A stretch of DNA of 64,000 nucleotides. It comes from Tricholoma matsutake. Its lineage: Eukaryota > Basidiomycota > Agaricomycetes > Agaricales > Tricholomataceae. The position numbers and the translations under genes were made by a program. Below the pieces are notes generated by a model, which was given only the letters and a program-made list of their open reading frames with translations, searched no databases and was not told the DNA's origin. The stretch spans positions 3,286,001 through 3,350,000 of the forward strand of contig AP026539.1 of assembly GCA_026075535.2 (NCBI GenBank). Direction: 5' to 3'. Below, in pieces: positions 33,292 through 45,277 of the stretch; within the stretch, counting starts at the first letter, position 1; the number at the start of each line of letters is the position of its first letter.

Positions 33292-34376
33292 GCCAGCAAT
33301 ACCATGGAGTGTAGCACTATCCACATCTGAGCGATGTGGACCCTGCCTTTGCCACCACCTTCCTTTCCACTCAAGATAGGTAACCACCCACTGCATTTCC
33401 TCCTGAAGAAGGAGAACCTCCTCCTCCCAACATGATTTTTGAGCATAACACTTCAACCATTCAACCTGCAAACTGTCATCCAAGACCTTCTCAGAGTCTC
33501 CCATATCTGGTGCCGGATGAATGCAGGGAACAAGCCATATCCAGGATGGCTCAAAGTGGCTGTTTCCTAATGAAGTGTCATCCTTCCCAGGCCCACGAAT
33601 ATCGCCATCCTTCAAGTCCTGTAAATGGGAGGTCCAAGTGCCATTTGGATCCAGGATTAGAAGAGCACTACATGCAGCATGGTAGTGACCTGCACATCAT
33701 TGGGTACGAAGATTGAATCGGTTGTATAAAGTTTGCATGCGGGTAGCTGCCCTGTTCCCTGTGCCATTGACATTTAACCTCTTGAACTGCCAAAGACCCA
33801 AAATGATCTGACATTGGTGTTGGATGTCAGCAAGAGCATCATCAGCTTGAGCAACATGTAGACAATGTTCTTTCTCAATGACAGTAGACAGCTCTGATGA
33901 TTGCTGAAGGTGTGGAGGGAGGGATGAAGGAAGATGGAGTGGTATGGACTCAGCAGGTTCTATTGGTGCAGACTTGGCAGTGGCAGCAGCGATGGTGAAG
34001 GATGGCACAAGGAGACTGCCAACACAAGGTGTATAAATGAGCTGGGCTTCATGCCATTGTTGAATTCGGTTGCGTAATGATGTGCACTTGCCTTCTAGAT
34101 CCATGAGCTGTTTGCTGGTCCGAGTTCCTTTCATCTGGGAGACCTCAAGTCATAGGTGATGTCTAGAGATTAGAGTCAGGTATGTAAGGGTACAGACAGG
34201 ATTGCAACATACTGCTGTTCCTCGAGGTCAAGTCCCATTGTGAGGAAGGTCATGAGGGTTATCTGTTGGGGAGAGACAGCCCCTCGAGCAGCATCAGCTG
34301 CTTCCTCATTTGCTAGCTCGAGTTGAACATCTTGAAGGGTGGTCGCTGAAGGAAGGACCCATCATTAGGGCATGAC

Positions 34377-34480
34377 ATGGGTAACCCCCAGGTATATTTT
34401 GTGGTACCCACACCCATACCCGTCAACACCATACCCCTACGGTTAAGGGTGTGGTATTACTGTGGGTTTTGGCGGGTTAC
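34377..34480. repeat. GGGTAACCC-bounded short element
   Basis: Starts GGGTAACCCCCAGGTAT and ends GGCGGGTTACCC, with ACCCACACCCATACCC inside. Related to blocks at 8,885 and 12,590. MITE-like. Confidence 0.45.
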
Positions 34481-34559
34481 CCATTGTTATTTGTGGGTTT
34501 TGACATGAATATGTATTTTAATAATATATTTACACTAGATTAAACTAATATATTGAACA

Positions 34560-35110
34560 AGAAACCCCCCCCCCCCACTCATGTTTTCAGCCATTTGCAG
34601 CAAGAGGGGGGGGGGGTGGTGGCCATAGTCACCCAGAATGAAACTCATTGCTCCCCGTTTCCACCCCACGAGCAGTTGCTCATGGCAGCAGTTGGGGGTG
34701 CTGTTGTGGTGGGGGTCCTTGGGTCCACTGCTGCTTGTCGTCATTGTCCCACCTGTGATCCACCCCATGAGCAGTTGCTCATGAGGCTGGGGGTGGGGTG
34801 TGTTGTTTCTTGTTCATTGCTGCTCCCATCCCTGTTATCCACCTTGAAAGCAGAGGCTTGCAATGGTGGTGGGGTGGTGCTGTCAATGGTGTCATCTCAT
34901 TGTTATAGCAACATTAGAACCTAAAAGTTGAATAAAAACATTAGTTAGTTAGGAAAAAACAAGAACAAAAGATAGAAAAAAATACCTAGGGCCCAAACGA
35001 TGATAGATGTCGTTTGGACCTGTTATAGCACCATTAGAACCTAAAAGTCGAATAAAAACATTAGTTAGTTAGGAAAAAACAACAACAAAAGATACCCACA
35101 TCATACCCAT
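34560..35110 (-). repeat. Palindromes and two intron-like modules
   Basis: A poly-C/poly-G hairpin at 34,565-34,617; GAGCA/TGCTC palindromes near 34,668 and 34,760. On the minus strand, an intron-like unit at 34921-34985 has a GTATTT donor after TTTGGGCCCTAG, CTAACTAACTAATG and acceptor CTTTTAG before GTTC. A second tandem copy starts at 35041 and is cut by B2. The palindrome GGGCCCAAACGATG/GTCGTTTGGACC lies between them. Confidence 0.6.
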
Positions 35111-35115
35111 AACAC

Positions 35116-38034
35116 CATTCGAAGGTATATCCATTATCTCCAATGGAACAAGAAGAAGTGGATGCATTCCTGAAGGAGCAATTGCACAAAGGATACATAC
35201 GACCTTCAAAATCACCGCAGACGTCACCAATATTCTTTGTGCCAAAGAAAGACCAAAGGAAGAGGATGTGTACAGATTATAGGTATTTGAATGAGTGGAC
35301 AGTGAAGAATGCATACCCCCTGCCATTGATCTCAGAAATAATTGACAAGGTGGGAAAAGCCAAGGTCTTTACAAAATTGGATTTATGATGGGGATACAAC
35401 AATGTACAAATAAAGAAAGGAGATGAGTGGAAGGCTGCATTTGCCATGCGTCAAGGATCCTTTGAGCCGCTTGTCATGTTTTTTGGGATGACTAATAGTC
35501 CCCCGACCTTTCAAAATATGATGAATGACATTTTCAAGGACATAATAGACAAAGGCATGGTAATAATATTTATTGACAATATTCTGATATTCACGGAGGA
35601 TGAAGAGAATCATGAGGCGATAGTGCAGGAGGTGTTACAGAGGTTGGTGGAGAACGATCTATTTTTGAAACCAGAGAAGTGTGTGTTTGGGGCAAGCAAG
35701 ATCGAGTTCCTAGGATTATTGATCGGCCCTGACGGGATCAAAATGGATCTGATCAAGGTACAGGCAATCACAGATTGGCCTGCGCCCACCCATGTCAAGG
35801 AGGTTCAAGCCTTCTTGGGACTCGCAAATTATTATCGTTGCTTTGTGCACAATTTTTCTAAAATTGCTGCACCCTTACATAACCTTATGCGAAAGGGAGT
35901 AGTATGGAGGTGGGGAGAGCAGCAGCAGACAGTGTTTGAGGAGTTGAAGAGGAAGTTTGTGGAGAGACCAATATTAGCCCCAGTAGATTTCACATGCCCT
36001 TTGTGAGTGGAATCCGATGCATCCGATTTTGCTACTGGAGCAGTATTATCAATGCTGTGTGAAGATGACAAATGGCATCCTTGTGCATACTTGTCAAAAG
36101 GGTTGAATGATGTGGAGAGGAATTATGATGTGCATGACAAAGAGATGTTGGGGATAATATGAGCATTGGAGGCGTGGAGGCAGTATTTGGAGGGATGTAC
36201 GCATCAGATTGAGATCTGGACGGATCATCAAAATCTGCAATACTTCATGTCTGCTAAAAAGCTTAATTGCTGGCAAGTGCATTGGGCACTATTCCTATCG
36301 CGTTTCAACTTTCACTTGGTCCATAAAGCTGGAAGCTTAATGAGGAAAGCAGATGCATTATCCAGACGTATTGATCATAAAAGGGGGGTGGAGGAGGACA
36401 ATAAAAATGTTACCTTACTCAAACCCGAATACTTTTGCATTTGCACTATGCGTCAAGGGCATCTATTAATAGATAGCTCGGAAATGGAAATGTTGTCTAA
36501 AATTAGACAATGTTTGGAAATGGACAATGAAGTAGTGGAAGCCATGAAAGCTCTGAAGGGAGAGAAGAAAGGTAATATCAAAGGAGATGAATGGGCTGAG
36601 GAACAAGGGTTGGTGTTGTTTCGAGGAAAAGTGTATGTACCAAAGGATCAGGATTTGTGAAGGGAGATCATCCGGTTACATCACAATACACTGATTGCTG
36701 GACACCCAGGAAGATGGAAGATGTTGGAATTAGTAATGAGAAATTATTGGTGGCCCAGAATTTCGAAGTATGTGTTGGGGTATGTGGATGGATGTGATAT
36801 GTGCATGAGGGGGAAGAATTTTCCAGAGAAACCTGCAGGAAAATTAATGCCGAACCCTATACCTAAAGCGCTGTGGCAAGATATATCTGTGGATTTTATT
36901 ACTGGATTACGCGAGGTTCAAGGGTACGATGCAATATTCATAGTATGCGACCATTTTACAAAGGAGGTCCATATTATTCCTACTACTACAGAAACCTCAT
37001 CATTGGGCTTGGCGTGCCTCTATCTAAATCAGGTATGGCGGTTACATGGGTTACCCGATACCATTATCTCCGATCATGGACCACAATTTGCTTCCGTGTT
37101 TATGCAAGAACTAAACAACATATTGGGAATTCAAACTCAATTATCTACAGCATATCACCTGCAGACTGATGGGCAGACAGAGAGAATGAATCAGGAGTTG
37201 GAGCAGTACCTATGTATGTTTGTCAACTACCAACAAACTGACTGGCCCGAATGGTTGGCAATTGCCGAATTTTCCCACAATAACAAATTCCATTTGGCTA
37301 CTCATATGTCACCCATTTTCGCAAATTATGGATATCATCCTCGCATGGGAGTAGAACCCAGAAAGGAAGTCAAAGTACAGTCGGTAGAAAACTTTGTATC
37401 TAAGATGCAAAAGGTACAAGAGGAAGCAGAGGCAGCATTGAAGAAAGCACATGATGACATGATGCGACACGCGGATCATACTCGAGCATGCACTCCAGAG
37501 TACAAAGTTGGTGACTTGGTATGGCTAAGTACCAAGGACCTGAATATTCCACGACCTTCGAGGAAACTTATGGAAAAACAAGTTGGCCCATATGCAATCT
37601 TTAAAGTAATCTCGCCTAATGGGGTAGTGCTAAAATTACCCCAATCATTCAAGAGTGATCCTGAGATTAATGTATCCCGCCTACGCCCTTACCACCTGCC
37701 CACTATTCCTGGCCAACAAACTACTCCACAACCTCTGATAATAGTAGAAGGTGCTCCAGAATACATAGTTGAAGAAATTCTAGACTCACGTCTTCGATAG
37801 AACAAATTGGAGTTCTTAATAAAGTGGAAAAACTATACCAATGAAAATAATTTGTGGGAACCTGAAGAGAATTGTAAGCGAGCACATAATGCAATCACCC
37901 AATTCTTTAAATGTAATCCGAATGCTCTGCATCGCATTGCGAGAATGGTGTATGAGGGGATGAAATTCCGGCCTTACCAAAATTTCACAGAGGGGACAAA
38001 TGTAATATTTTCTCGCCTGGAAGTCGAGGCATAA
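35116..38034 (+). pseudogene. Gypsy element B2 pol, 5'-truncated copy
   Basis: Begins inside RT at [18 protein letters not shown] and runs through RT, RNase H, integrase and chromodomain in near identity to B1. The RT box is again FIDNILIF (AAT at 35578-35580). Stops shared with B1: TGA near 36004 and TAG near 37798. Stops private to B2: TGA near 35386 (LDL-stop-WGY), TGA near 36160 and TGA near 36658. Integrase here keeps the finger Cys pair CDMCMRGK that B1 lost, so each copy has intact parts the other lacks. Gag, protease and the 5' LTR are absent. Confidence 0.85.
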
Positions 38035-38045
38035 AAGGGGGGTAA

Positions 38046-38445
38046 TGTTAGGAAACCACCCCATTACCTAATAAAATTTGATTTTATTTATTATGTCAAA
38101 TTACGCTACATGATGCCAAATGACACTACACTTTGATAGCATGAGAATTTTATTTCGCACGCATCAAAATGTATGCACATGTACGAGTGCGTTGGTAACA
38201 ACAATGTACAATATGTGTAACATAGTATATAAACCCTAAATATATGCCTAGGGGACCCTAGTTGTGTTCTCTTAGGTATTCCACCTACGTTTTCGGTGTG
38301 AAAGGCCTATCTCAACAAACTCACCTATTAATAACCCCTCGCATCAAAACCATCAATTCCCCCATCACGAGCGCAGATCCCGCCCCCTTCTTGTAGAGAG
38401 AACCTGCACGGTCTTAGCTAGCAGATAGTGGGTGTCACCCTAACA
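38046..38445 (+). repeat. 3' LTR of element B2
   Basis: About 400 bp, TGTTAGGAAACCACCCC to ACCCTAACA, preceded by AAAAGGGGGGTAA. The first bases after it are GTATG, the expected target duplication, but the 5' partner is missing. Confidence 0.85.
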
Positions 38446-39765
38446 GTATGGTGATAGGTCCACTTTGTCGTTCAAGCTCAGAAAACACATCTACAATCAT
38501 TGTTGAAGCTCTACAAACCCATACGAACCCTTCCAAAGCTCTACGAACCCCTCTGAAGCTCTACAAACCTCTACAAACCTCTACAAAGTCATGAGAATGC
38601 TTCAAAATTCTTTGCGACCCCTCGAAATTCTTTGTATGCCTTCAGCTGCCATAATACAATTCCCCCGACCTTCATACAGCTCAGGATATACACTTGGAAC
38701 ATCATTGATGGGTTCCGAACCAGTTTCGAGCAATATCGCAGTGATATCAGCCTTCAAACAAGTCCGATATTTCCTCGACCGACTTCGAAAATCATTGAAC
38801 ATCAAAAATCATTGAACATTGAAAATCATTGAACATCAAAAATCATCGAACATTGAAAATCATCGAACATTGAAAATCATCGAACATTGAAAATCAACAT
38901 CGGACGCTATAATCGCTATCCGAATAATCATCGCACACATGCCAGACGTATCCCCTACCATTGTCAAACAATATCGCACCAATATCGGGCCACAAACGAA
39001 GTCTGAAGAAACTTCGAAAATCTTCGAAAAACATCGTCGGACACAGTATTTCCTATTCAAATGATCTTCGGACGCATGCTGCACACATGGGACACTATCT
39101 CGAGTATATCAAACACATTTCGACTGCATGTGCATGCATACAATCTGCTCGAAGCAGTTTCCGATGTTTTATTCAATTTATAACAAGGACAGTCTGCTTT
39201 TAGCTATTCTTTCTTATTATTTCTTCATCATGTGTTATATTCACCCTTTCTAGTCTCGCTTTATTGTTCTGATATACTGCTATTATCTTTGCCTCGAGTT
39301 TTCCACATGTTTGCCTCATGTTCTCTAGCCTTTTTAGGTACTTTCTTTATTTTATATAAAAAGATGTACTAGATACAAAGAAAAACAAGAAAGTCGTCAT
39401 CTTCCTCCCAGATCACAGTGATTTGAGAGTTTGGTTTAGTCTTATTCAGTCCAAAGTTTGGTGTTTTATGCTAAACTTCCTCAAAATTCCTCAAAATTCC
39501 TTGCATTATGCTATTTTTGTGCTCATTTCCATTGATTCGCCTTTGCTTTGCTTCTACTACTCGTCTAGTCCCCCAATCTTGCATCTGAACATATTTGTGC
39601 ACTCGAAATTCCTCAAACCTTCTCCGAAAAAACCTCGAAAAATATCGCAACACCTCGAAAAATATTGTGACATCTCGAAAATCATCGCAACGTCTCGAAA
39701 CACATTCTTTTAGCTTCTAACTGCTTCAACAAGTAGTTTTTTTATAACTATTTGATGGTCAGTCT
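38446..39765. other. Unassigned CpG-rich sequence with CGAAAA and CATTGAAAATCAT repeats
   Basis: No ORF of substance. Contains tandem ATCATTGAACATTGAAAATC units (38,790-38,890), CTCGAAAAATATCGCAACAC repeats (39,630-39,700) and GAAGCTCTACAAACC repeats (38,500-38,585). A promoter-like TTTATATAAAAAG lies at 39,350. CpG is abundant, unlike neighbouring elements, suggesting recent arrival or lack of methylation. It could be an LTR of an unknown element, but no direct repeat confirms it. Confidence 0.35.
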
Positions 39766-40387
39766 GACAGGTGACATCTAGAGGGCCTCGCATCCTTCCT
39801 CTGACTCATGTTATACCATCCAAAGCCATTTTGTGGGTTTTGTTTGGGTTTCCGGGTCAAGTATCATCAATGGATTAGGCCTAGACTTGTCATCATTCCA
39901 TGCCGAAACCATCCCCTCCCATTGTTGTACAGTTTCAGGAGGGAACGTTGATGAGAATTGTTCGAAGATGGCGCAATGTTTGTCACGCATTGATAGGCAT
40001 CCTTGAAACATTTGAGGAACAAGGGACCTGAGCTTCGATCAGACCAGAATGATCAGCTGATATGTATGGAGTCAACTTATGAAACCCAACAATCTTCCAA
40101 AAATTCCAGCCACCCAATTGGTCATTAAGGGTCTCATGGCATGCCCCCAGTCCATTTCCCAAATACTTGTCCCTAGTGAGTTGGTTTGTGCCCAAGTAGT
40201 TTCTACATTCTTGCTGCAAGTCCTTCCAACACCGTGCATATAACTGAGGGAAAAGTTTGCCTTGCATTTGTCGCTGTGTCCATTGACATGCCAGGTAGGC
40301 ATACCGATCTCAACCAGTATATCAGGGTCAAGTTGAAGATCTGGGGGCAGCTCCTCCATGCGTCGCTGAAAGCTTCTGCACCATTGG

Positions 40388-40811
40388 TATAAGGGCAACC
40401 TCAGCCTCTAGCAAAGGGAAATCCGAAGTTAAAATTATGCTACATAATACAGGGATTGGGGGCGCACCTAGCAAAGGGAAATCCGAAGAGAAAACTCTAA
40501 AGATCCCTTTGCCAGTGCCCAGTATATGTGAAAACTGCAAAAATCAAATAATAACTAAAAATGGAAAAGGCGGAGATAGGCTGATCAAGGCCGCCGCATG
40601 ATGTAATACCAAGGGGTAGATGTCGGAAGGGTACTCCATCTCTAAATGTAAAACTGTCAACATGCACAAATGTGATAGAAAGGGAAATTAGTAATAAAAT
40701 AAGGGAAAAATCATAGAAAATGAAGAATAGAAGGAAACAAGGTGAGAAGAAATATAGGATGAACGTAAAAAAATAGGAGAAACACGTGGGACACCCTCTA
40801 GTCCCCTTACA
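40388..40811 (-). repeat. 3' LTR of element A1
   Basis: Complement runs TGTAAGGGGACTAGAGG to GCCCTTATA. Polypurine tract AGAGGGGGGTGA lies just inside (40,812-40,823). Confidence 0.92.
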
Positions 40812-40821
40812 TCACCCCCCT

Positions 40822-43571
40822 CTAAGATGCATCGCCCAGATGCATTTGAAATCGCATATGACCAAAGTCACTGACTTGAATGTGACGTGGTGCAGCAGTG
40901 TGCCGTTGGTGGAACTCCTTGACCAACTGAGGGGCATTCACATCGGACTCCTCGACCCATGAGTTCTCCTCATACCCATAACCCTTCCAGTGTACCAAAT
41001 ACTGGAGCTTCCCTCGATGTAACCGGCTGTCCAAGATTGACTCGACTTCATACTGGGGTTCTCCCTCCACGACTGTAGGTGGTGGTGGTCGTCATGAACA
41101 GCATCCTGGAAAAGTATCTGAGGGAGCTGGAAGGAGTTTCACGACGTGGAAGACTGGGTGAAGTCTAGACATGGAGGCTGGGAGGTGTAGATGATAGGCA
41201 TGCGTTCCAATGCACTTGACAATGGGGAAAGGTCCCAGGAAGCGATGGGAGAGTTTTTTGGATGGATGGGTAGTGGAGATGTCACTGGAGTCAAGATAAA
41301 CTTGATCACCAACCTTGTACTGCGGCATTGGAGAGTGGCTTTGATTGTAGAAACGTGCCATGTCGTCCTTTGCCTTCACCAAGGCCGCCTTCACTTCCTC
41401 CAAACTGTCCCTCATGCGTTCCGTGAACTCATTCACTGTCTCAATATGTGAGGGGGCTTGGTGAGGTTCGAATCCCATGCATGGATGCCATCCAGTGTCC
41501 AAGAAGAAGGGGGTTTGTTGAGTGGAAGCATGGACATGATTGTTGTATCCGAACTCGGCCAGGGGAAGGAGATCGTCCCAATCATCCTGGCGTTCATTGA
41601 CGAAGACACGGATGTACTGCTCCAACTCCTGATTGACTCGTTCGGTCTGGCCATCAGTTTGTAGGTGATAAGCGGTCGAAGCAAGGAGTTTGATACCCAG
41701 AAGTCGGTACAGTTCATGAGTGAACTCTGCTATGAACTGAGGGCCACAGTCGGAAAGGAAGGCGCCAGGGAGTCCATGTAATTTTCAGACATGGTGAAGA
41801 TAGAGGCGGGCGGCACCCAGGGCACTGACAGTGGTGTGAGTGGGAATGAAGTGAGCACGTTTCCCTGTGGAATCAACTGTGCACATCACCACATCAAACC
41901 TGTTTGACTCTGGCAACTCCACCACACTGACAACATCCCAACGACTTTCTGGGACAGGGAGAGGGTGTAGCTCACCAATGGGTTTGTGACGAGGAATCTT
42001 GGTGCATAAGCAAAGGTCACAAGTACAACAATACTGACCAATGAGCCGTGACATCTGTGGCCACCAATAATTCCGTGAGGTGAGCTCCAAGGTCTTCCAG
42101 TGTCCAGGGTGACCAGCAATCTGTGAGTCGTGGTGTTGGGATATGATACGTTGATGAAGGTCTGGGTCGTTGGGTACATAGATGTGATCCCAGAAATACA
42201 ACAAGTCCTCCTTTTCAGCCCACTCTGCCACACGTAAGGAGAGGGTAGTTCCCTTCCTCAGTTCCTTAACAGCTGGGGCCACGACATCCTTGTATAAACC
42301 ACTATGGTTCGCACAATGGATGTCACGTAGGATGTCCTGCTCCTCGCCCTGGGGTGCGATACCTTCCAATGCCCAGATCATAAACAGGTTTGGCTGCAAC
42401 AACACAATGTCTTGATTGTTGTCACCACCATCCCTGTGATCCGCACATCGGGAGAGGGCATTGGTCTTCCCCATGCTGCGACCTGGACGGTGGTGCAAGG
42501 AGAAGTCAAACCTGGATAGATACAGGGACCAACGAGCTTGACAATGGTTCAATTTCTTGGCCGTCATAAAGTACTCGAGATTCTTGTGATCCGTCCAAAT
42601 TTCCACCTTGTGTAGGGCACCCTCGAGGAAGTGTCACCACTCCTCAAGCGCACGCATTATCGCCAACATCTCCTTGTCATGGATCTCATAGTTTCATTCC
42701 ACAGCACTAAGGCTTTTGGAGTAGAATGCAACAGGATGCCACTTCTGGTCCTCCAGAGACTGCTGAGACAACACGGCGCCCATCGCAAAGTCAGAACTGT
42801 CAGCTTCTACATGAAAAGGGTGCAAATTGTCAGCAAAGGTAAGGATGGGAGCAGAAGTGACCATCTCTTTAAGCTTTTCAAATGCCTCCTGCTGTGCATT
42901 GTCCCACTGCCATGCCTCCTTGCCAGTCAAGTCAAACAGTGGTTGTGCATGATGTGAGAAATCCTTGATAAAATGCTGGTAGAAATTGATGAAGCCTAAA
43001 AAGGACTGTACCTCTTTCTTGTTCATGGGTGTCGGCCATGCTGTGACCCCATTCACCTTGACTGGATCCATCTCTACCTGGCCCTCCGAGATAATCAGGC
43101 TGAGGTACTCGATCTTGGTCTTCTCAAACTTGCACTTGTCCTGGCGAAGGTAGAGTTTGTACTGTCAAAGTCAGTCCAAGACGAGGCGCGTAATGCAACG
43201 ATGCTCTTCCACTGTGCAAGTGAAGATGAGGATATCATTGAGGTAGATACAGACGACGCCATTGAGGATGAGGTCGTGGAAGATGTCGTTCATCATGGTC
43301 TGGAAGGTGGCAGGACTATTAGTAAGGCCAAAGAACATGATGAGCGGTTCAAAAAGACCACAGTTGGTACGAAAGGCTGCCTTCCACTCATCTCCCTCCT
43401 TTATCCTCACATTATTGTAACCCCAATGGACATCAAGTTTGGTGAAGTATCGCACTCCATGGAGTTGGTTCACAAGTTCGGAGATGAGAGGTAGCGGGTA
43501 GCAATTTTTGACCGTGATGTTGTTGAGCCTTCTATAGTCTTGAACTGGACAAAGTGAGCCATCCTTCTTCT
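40822..43571 (-). pseudogene. A1 pol, C-terminal part: RT to chromodomain
   Basis: From 43,571 downwards: [49 protein letters not shown], then IYLNDILIF where YLDD is expected (first Asp now Asn, complement of 43237-43239). RNase H at 42,900-42,450 (FHVEADSSDFAMGAVLSQ, TDHKNLEYFM). Integrase at 42,150-41,450 (HPGHWKT, CDLCLCTK, MEQYIRVFVNERQDDW) with frameshifts near 41,940 and 41,720. A C-terminal chromodomain ([20 protein letters not shown], then [12 protein letters not shown]) is at 41,060-40,950. Stops and shifts are more frequent than in A2, in keeping with A1 being the older host. Confidence 0.85.
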
Positions 43572-43997
43572 TGTAAGGGGACTAGGGGGGTGTCCTGTGT
43601 GTTTTTCCTATCTTTTATGTTCGTCCTATATTTTTCCCCACCTCATTTCCTTCTATTCTTCATTTTCTATGATTTTTCCGGATTTTATTACTAATTTTCC
43701 CTTGCTATCATGTTTGTACATGTTGACACTTTTATATTTAGAGGCGGAGTACCCCTTCCGACACATACCCCTTGGTATGATGTCATTCGGCGGCCTTGAT
43801 CCGCCTATCTCCGCCTTTTTCTATTTTTAGGTTATATTTGATTTTTGTCGTCTTCACATATACTGGGCATCAGCAAGGGGATCCTTAGAGTTTTCTCTTC
43901 AGATTTCCCTTTGCTAGGTGCGCCCCCAATCCCTGTATTATGTAGCATAATTTTAACTTCGGATTTCCCTTTGCTAGAGGCTTAGGTTGCCCTTATA
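43572..43997 (+). repeat. 5' LTR of element A2
   Basis: TGTAAGGGGACTAGGGGG to GCCCTTATA, 426 bp. A TTTTATATTTAGAGG promoter-like motif is near 43,730. Confidence 0.93.
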
Positions 43998-44163
43998 GTA
44001 GAAAACTCTCCCCTAAGGCCCGAAAATCGCGAATGCGCTGCCCAAGATAGGCAGGTACGGACTGGACGACGCTTCCCAAAGCTCCACAGAGTCCCTACAC
44101 ACCGTTCCAGATACTCTCGCCTTTATTACGCCGCCATTTTCGCCAAACGTGCTCCCTAGCGAC

Positions 44164-45277
44164 ATGGACACATCAGAACACTTCGACACGCTTGAAAGCG
44201 ATGTTTCCGGAATGCGCGCGCAAATCGACTCGCTTAAATCTACGATTGAAAACTTTGTTAGGACCCTCCAGGCTAACCCTACGACTAATAGTTCCCCCTT
44301 CACGACTCCAAGTGCACCCAACAACAATGTTTTGCCAAACGCGTCCACTAAGGAACATGCCCAGATCAAACCGTCCCCCCCCGCCGAATTTAATGGTGCA
44401 CGTGCGCAGGGACATGCATTCCTTAATTCCTGTGAGTTATACATTAGTCTCCAGTCGCATCAATTCGTCGATGAGGCTGCAAAAATTTATTGGGCCTTCA
44501 CATACATGAAATCTGAACGCGCCTATCTCTATGTGGACCGTATCCTACGTCAAACTAAAGAACTCGGTTCTCTACCTTTCTCCACTTGGGGTGACTTTCG
44601 AGCTGAGTTTGTACGCCACTTCTGCCCCCTCAATGAATGCCACCAAGCAGTGACACGACTTGAGTCATCCACTTACCACCAGGGACGTTGATCCATGGAC
44701 GACTATATCGATGAGTTCAAGGATTTGGTGGACATGGCAGGATATGGGAGTGGGTTACCAGTGGTGGTGAAGTTCCGACGGGGGCTCAACCGAGAAATTC
44801 AGGACCAGATTGCACAGATGTTGGAAGGGCGCCCAGCGGACGATGATATCCTTGCTTGGTATGAAGCTGCTTCACTCTGTGACAAGAACTGACTCACAAA
44901 TGCGGCATTTAATGCTGCATTCCATGCTCCAACTACCACTCATACACCCTACACATCGAAGCCTCCCCCACCCTAACCCCATTCCTACTCGTCAAACTCC
45001 CACACCAGCCGTCAATGTCCCAGTACCAATGGATGTTGATGCAGCCCGCAGCCGTGCATGTAAGTTGGATCTCTGCTACCATTGTGGGGAACCTGGACAC
45101 AGGGCTGGAGCGTGTCCCCATCGTCAGGATATCCGCATGCTCACCCCCAAGGGACGAGACGAACTCCTGCAAGATTTGTTGGCGCTTGTAGATGTTGAGG
45201 AAGCGAAGGATCAAGTTGCAGAGGAGATTAAGTTGGAAGTTGTAGAGGAGCAGGATTTTCCTATTCGCAGCAAGTGA
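44164..45277 (+). pseudogene. A2 gag (capsid and zinc knuckle) with two stops
   Basis: Starts MDTSEHFDTLESD. Coiled-coil-like N-terminus, then a capsid-like region (FLNSCELYISLQSHQF, YWAFTYMKSERAYLYVD, LPFSTWGDFRAEF). TGA at 44689-44691 and TGA at 44890-44892 interrupt it; the frame resumes through CYHCGEPGHRAGACPH (zinc knuckle, C-x2-C-x4-H-x4-C) and ends with TGA at 45275-45277. The pol frame is offset by -1 and overlaps the end, which would suit a -1 frameshift, though I see no canonical slippery heptamer. Gag forms the particle and binds RNA. Confidence 0.8.

Larger units (their letters stand above)
34376..39765. mobile_element. 5.4-kb composite insertion block in the KDZ gene
   Basis: KDZ coding ends near 39,811 (minus) and resumes near 34,360. 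Between them lie a GGGTAACCC block (34,377-34,480), palindromes and intron-like modules (34,560-35,110), truncated gypsy B2 (35,116-38,445) and an unassigned CpG-rich sequence (38,446-39,765). TGACAT occurs at both edges (about 34,370 and 39,766), possibly a 6-bp duplication, but this could be chance. The block may represent several events. Confidence 0.4.

Noticed and set aside
34370..39771. TGACAT as a firm target-site duplication for the 5.4-kb block
   Set aside because: Six bases can match by chance, the block is composite, and the KDZ frame across the join is not cleanly restored.
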